Of a stretch of 6,902 bases of DNA, positions 5,941 through 6,902 are shown one piece after another. A program made the position numbers and the translations under genes. The notes under the pieces were generated by a model. That model was not told where the DNA came from. It ran no database searches and saw nothing but the letters and a program-made list of their open reading frames with translations. The stretch is from DATAEG01 sp036258135 (GTDB lineage Bacteria > Actinomycetota > Actinomycetes > Mycobacteriales > Jatrophihabitantaceae): contig DATAEG010000045.1 in the NCBI GenBank assembly GCA_036258135.1, positions 1 to 6,902 of the forward strand, read 5' to 3'. Each line of letters opens with the position of its first letter. Position 1 is the stretch's first letter.

Positions 5941-6290
5941 TTCGATGCGTCGGTGCCGGCGGCGGGTACCGCCGGCGGGTACTGCTCATCGAGGTAGCGC
6001 TGCAGCGGCGTGAGGTCCGTCGGGCCGGTCACACGCAACCCGCGTCCGAACGCCTTGCGGCGCGCGGCCTGGGCGACGCATCCCGGGTCGGGGTGGATCC
6101 AGGCTCCCCGTCCGGCGGCACGCCGCTGCGGATCCGGGAGAACCGACACCGTACCCGCGGGCTCGGTGTCGGATCGCGGCGCCGCTACGACGCGAAGCAG
6201 CTCGGTCGCCGGGACGGATCGACGGCACCCCACACACGTGCGCATCGGAACGCGGACGCGAGGGAGCGACGTCGATGACTCGACGGCCAC
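5937..6290 (-). CDS. ylxR: YlxR family RNA-binding protein (RnpM-like)
   Basis: A small basic protein of the DUF448/YlxR family. The Bacillus member (RnpM) binds RNase P RNA and modulates RNase P, and YlxR has also been described as nucleoid-associated. With the GTG at 6290 the product has 117 residues. The signature is PMRTCVGCRR (15-24), with Cys19 and Cys22, followed by ELLRVVAA (30-37), GRGAWIHPDPGC (60-71) and the helix QAARRKAFGRGL (74-85). The alternative ATG at 6245 gives 102 residues, starting inside the signature and without any Shine-Dalgarno. The GTG is preferred because GGAG lies 11 nt upstream, the gap to nusA is 8 nt, the extra codons keep G/C third bases, and the extension supplies the (I/V)P(L/M)R block seen before the cysteine in other YlxR proteins. 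The stop TGA lies within ATGA, opening the leader mini-ORF chain. Confidence 0.9.
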   Translation of the reverse strand: MAVESSTSLPRVRVPMRTCVGCRRSVPATELLRVVAAPRSDTEPAGTVSVLPDPQRRAAGRGAWIHPDPGCVAQAARRKAFGRGLRVTGPTDLTPLQRYLDEQYPPAVPAAGTDASK

Positions 6291-6298
6291 GCCGCAGT

Positions 6299-6902
6299 CT
6301 ACTCCGCTGGGGCGGCCGTGCCGTCTCCGGCGGGCGTAGCGGGAGAGTCGGGTCCAGGTGCGGCGTCGCTGCGGATGTCGATGCGCCATCCGGTCAGCCG
6401 CGCGGCCAGCCGCGCGTTCTGCCCTTCCCGACCGATCGCGAGCGAGAGCTGGAAGTCGGGCACGACCACGCGGGCCGCCTGTGCGACCGGATCGACGACG
6501 GTCACCGACAGCGCCTGCGCCGGAGAAAGGGCGTTGCCCACGAAGGTGGCCGGGTCCTCGGCCCAGTCGACGATGTCGATCTTCTCGCCGTGCAGCTCGG
6601 CGACCACGTTGCGCACCCGCTGGCCCATCGGGCCGATGCAGGCGCCCTTGGCGTTCAGCCCGTCCACCTTCGAGCGCACCGCGATCTTGGACCGGTGCCC
6701 GGCCTCGCGGGCCACCGCGGCGATCTCGACGCTGCCGTCGGCGATCTCCGGCACCTCCAGCGCGAAGAGCTTGCGCAGCAGGTTCGGGTGGGTCCGGCTG
6801 ACCGTCACCTGCACGCCGCGCATGCCGCGGGTGACGCTCACCACGTAGCACTTGAGCCGGGTGCCGTGCTCGTACACCTCACCGGGCACCTGCTCGGACT
6901 GC
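6299..6902 (-). CDS. nusA: Transcription termination/antitermination factor NusA, C-terminal part (5' end outside window)
   Basis: NusA binds RNA polymerase and nascent RNA and modulates pausing, termination and rRNA antitermination. The window holds the last 200 codons. The visible fragment begins in the end of the S1 domain (EQVPGEVYEHGTRLKCYVVSV), then KH1 with the RNA-binding loop GPMG (fragment residues 90-93) and ELHGEKIDIVDW, then KH2 with GREG (157-160) and QNARLAARLTGWRIDI. The protein ends about 20 residues after KH2 in a Pro/Ala-rich tail. It therefore lacks the acidic repeats of enterobacterial NusA, which matches the short actinobacterial form. The frame is open through the right edge, with no start in the window. 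ylxR follows at once, as in most bacteria. Identity is secure; only the N-terminal polymerase-binding domain cannot be checked. Confidence 0.97.
   Translation of the reverse strand, partial: QSEQVPGEVYEHGTRLKCYVVSVTRGMRGVQVTVSRTHPNLLRKLFALEVPEIADGSVEIAAVAREAGHRSKIAVRSKVDGLNAKGACIGPMGQRVRNVVAELHGEKIDIVDWAEDPATFVGNALSPAQALSVTVVDPVAQAARVVVPDFQLSLAIGREGQNARLAARLTGWRIDIRSDAAPGPDSPATPAGDGTAAPAE

Noticed and set aside
6291..6851. Very long 304-residue frame containing ylxR
   Set aside because: Everything upstream of the GTG at 6290 overlaps nusA in another frame and reads as Arg/Gly-rich shadow.
1..6902. Mobile elements, CRISPR arrays, tRNA or rRNA genes, phage genes
   Set aside because: None seen: no transposase or integrase motifs, no regular repeat-spacer pattern and no tRNA-like cloverleaf. 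Almost all bases are in conserved housekeeping genes.

Overview
This is a compact, very GC-rich window with eight protein genes, all on the minus strand. Both ends are cut by the window: nusA enters from the right and truB leaves at the left. Read in the direction of transcription the order is nusA (3' part), ylxR, infB, a DUF503 (ylxP-type) gene, rbfA, a GNAT acetyltransferase, a MATE/DinF-type efflux protein, and truB (5' part). This is the conserved bacterial nusA-infB translation/ribosome-maturation operon. The organism looks like a high-GC actinobacterium. The reasons are strong G/C at third codon positions, a short NusA that ends soon after its second KH domain, a long Gly/Pro/Arg-rich linker in IF2, and a DinF-type MATE gene beside rbfA as in mycobacteria. 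I cannot name a genus.

Layout: nusA ends at 6299. ylxR follows 8 nt later if its GTG start is used. A 119-nt gap (5818-5936) separates ylxR from infB and is the only sizeable non-coding stretch. infB fills 3154-5817. After it the genes are packed with gaps of 33, 17 and 11 nt, or with overlaps: 8 nt between rbfA and the GNAT gene, and 4 nt (GTGA) between the MATE gene and truB. I see no terminator or promoter between genes, so one polycistronic transcript is likely. No stretch above 300 bases lacks a gene.

Function: NusA (transcription elongation and antitermination), YlxR (RNA-binding, RNase P-linked), IF2 (initiation), RbfA (30S maturation) and TruB (tRNA psi55) act together in making and starting the translation machinery. 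DUF503 is a conserved companion of unknown role. The GNAT and MATE genes are accessory members inserted between rbfA and truB and translationally tied to them.

The most unusual item is the ylxR-infB leader. It holds five ATGA tetranucleotides in 59 nt (5882-5940), and reading them shows a chain of tiny ORFs of 14, 5 and 6 codons. Each starts on the ATGA where the previous frame stops, beginning on the ylxR stop codon itself. A GC-rich hairpin (5836-5862) and a strong infB ribosome binding site follow. This suggests a termination-reinitiation or leader-type control of IF2 synthesis, but it remains inference until conservation and translation are tested.
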